A stretch of DNA of 64,000 nt from Granulicella arctica (GTDB lineage: Bacteria > Acidobacteriota > Terriglobia > Terriglobales > Acidobacteriaceae): NCBI RefSeq assembly GCF_025685605.1, contig NZ_JAGTUT010000001.1, positions 2,542,001 to 2,606,000 on the forward strand, given 5' to 3'. The position numbers and the translations under genes are program-made. The notes beneath the pieces were generated by a model. It was given only the letters and a program-made list of their open reading frames with translations. It did not search any database and was not told where the DNA came from. The first letter of the stretch is position 1, and every line of letters begins with the position of its first letter. Below, in pieces: positions 63,401 through 64,000 of this stretch.

Positions 63401-63811
63401 TCGCCCGCCAATCGTGTCGTCGGATCGAACGGGAGCGAATCATTCACCAGTTCGGTACCCGTCAACACGGTGGTGTCCAGTCAGTCATCGACTGATTCGT
63501 CATCCCGCAGCGAAGCGGAGGGATCTGCTTCTGTACCGGGCGACACCCCAATCCACCCCTTCGAAAGCGAGTACGCCGACCGCACCGCCCCCCAGGGTGG
63601 TATCGCTCCCGACCTCCAGGCCCGCAGCGGCCTCGAACCCTCCACCACAACCTCCTTCGAAGACCGAGGCATCTACCACGCAGCCGACGCCATGAAGGAC
63701 CTCTACGACATGGGCGACTCCCCCTCCTGCGCCACCTGCGGCTCAATAATGACCCGCAGCGGCTCCTGCTACCGCTGCATGTCCTGCGGCAGCACCTCCG
63801 GCTGCAGCTAA
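60446..63811 (+). CDS. nrdJ: Vitamin B12-dependent (class II) ribonucleotide reductase
   Basis: An 1121-residue adenosylcobalamin-dependent ribonucleotide reductase, making deoxynucleotides with or without oxygen. The catalytic core has [39 protein letters not shown] and [19 protein letters not shown]. A TSCPD domain ([28 protein letters not shown]...) follows. The C-terminus has a four-cysteine CxxC...CxxC motif. Between TSCPD and the cysteines is a 120-residue low-complexity Ser-rich linker containing a repeat-like DNA element (63499-63532). AAGGAG sits 9 bases before the ATG; an upstream in-frame ATG at 60428 overlaps the ribosome binding site and is rejected. Confidence 0.95.
   Translation: [1121 protein letters not shown]
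63499..63532. repeat. Possible dispersed palindromic repeat inside nrdJ
   Basis: ATCCC...GCGAAGC...GGGAT forms an imperfect palindrome, translated as part of [12 protein letters not shown]. Its form resembles REP-like elements common between genes in Acidobacteria; the identification is from memory and not searched. Confidence 0.35.
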
Positions 63812-63835
63812 CGCAGCATCAAACTAACCCAAGGG

Positions 63836-63855
63836 GCGGCCTGATCAGGTCGCCT
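63836..63855 (+). terminator. Terminator after nrdJ
   Basis: GGCGGCCTG pairs with CAGGTCGCC (one G-T pair) and is followed by TCTTCTTTTTTAT. From there to the window end (63859-64000) I see no gene. Confidence 0.75.
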
Positions 63856-64000
63856 CTTCTTTTTTATGGAGTTGTATATTGAGAGGCGCACAATTTGGTG
63901 TCTTTATCAGTTATGAGCAGTACTTTACGAGTGCAGCCTCAGATTCTGATGTTGCGAGGAGACTTTCTAAGTACTCTCTTGAATCGGTACTAACGTTTTG

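Overview
The window looks like chromosomal DNA of an acidobacterium, most likely family Acidobacteriaceae (Granulicella/Terriglobus/Edaphobacter type). The evidence is a von Willebrand protein of the type named after Acidobacteria, an Oar-like TonB receptor with an N-terminal carboxypeptidase-regulatory domain, an S53 peptidase with Ig-like tail, paired beta-propeller lipoproteins, a moderately high GC content and a class II (B12-dependent) ribonucleotide reductase. No rRNA, tRNA, CRISPR array, prophage or insertion sequence was recognised. The genus is inference.

Layout. 1-1160: secreted VWA protein. 1157-7948 (minus): a complete, tightly overlapping histidine operon, hisI-hisG-hisD-hisC-hisB-hisH-(lipoyl-like protein)-hisF-hisA, preceded by a histidine-rich leader peptide and an attenuator hairpin. 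8034-17770: ComEA-like protein, DUF4397 lipoprotein, ahcY, a membrane glycosyltransferase, ada, a C45-family hydrolase, a DUF3455 protein, metK and a RodZ-like HTH protein. 17977-22024: an ABC permease, an acyltransferase and a second membrane glycosyltransferase. 22370-27742: rplM-rpsI, then rpsB-tsf and pyrH, with a third glycosyltransferase inserted on the other strand between tsf and pyrH. 27876-36761: acyltransferase, two beta-propeller lipoproteins, an M13 peptidase, an MlaD-like protein with tandem repeats, acpS and two small proteins. 36776-42855: ABC ATPase, TetR/SDR pair, TonB-like lipoprotein, M1 peptidase and small membrane protein. 42910-45174 (minus): redoxin, beta-carbonic anhydrase and bestrophin in one likely operon. 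45300-53764: GMC oxidoreductase/acyltransferase pair, aldo/keto reductase, S53 peptidase, HNH nuclease, cupin/SDR pair. 54048-59677: TonB receptor facing a CE15-type glucuronoyl esterase. 60446-63811: nrdJ.

How the genes work together. The his operon supplies nearly the whole pathway; HisE and a histidinol-phosphate phosphatase are not in it and must be elsewhere. Its leader supports a ribosome-mediated attenuation model. metK and ahcY belong to the methyl cycle. The carbonic anhydrase and bestrophin are translationally coupled and fit CO2/bicarbonate handling. The TonB receptor and esterase fit uptake and breakdown of plant polymers. Three GT-C-like membrane proteins and three OafA-like acyltransferases are scattered singly, suggesting surface glycan decoration.

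The most notable signals are the His leader/attenuator at 7772-7948, the lysine-less lipoyl-like protein inside the his operon, the palindromes at the nrdJ promoter, the repeat-like element inside nrdJ, and the carbonic anhydrase-bestrophin pair. Starts were moved from the longest open frame where a ribosome binding site, an overlap or family conservation supported it.
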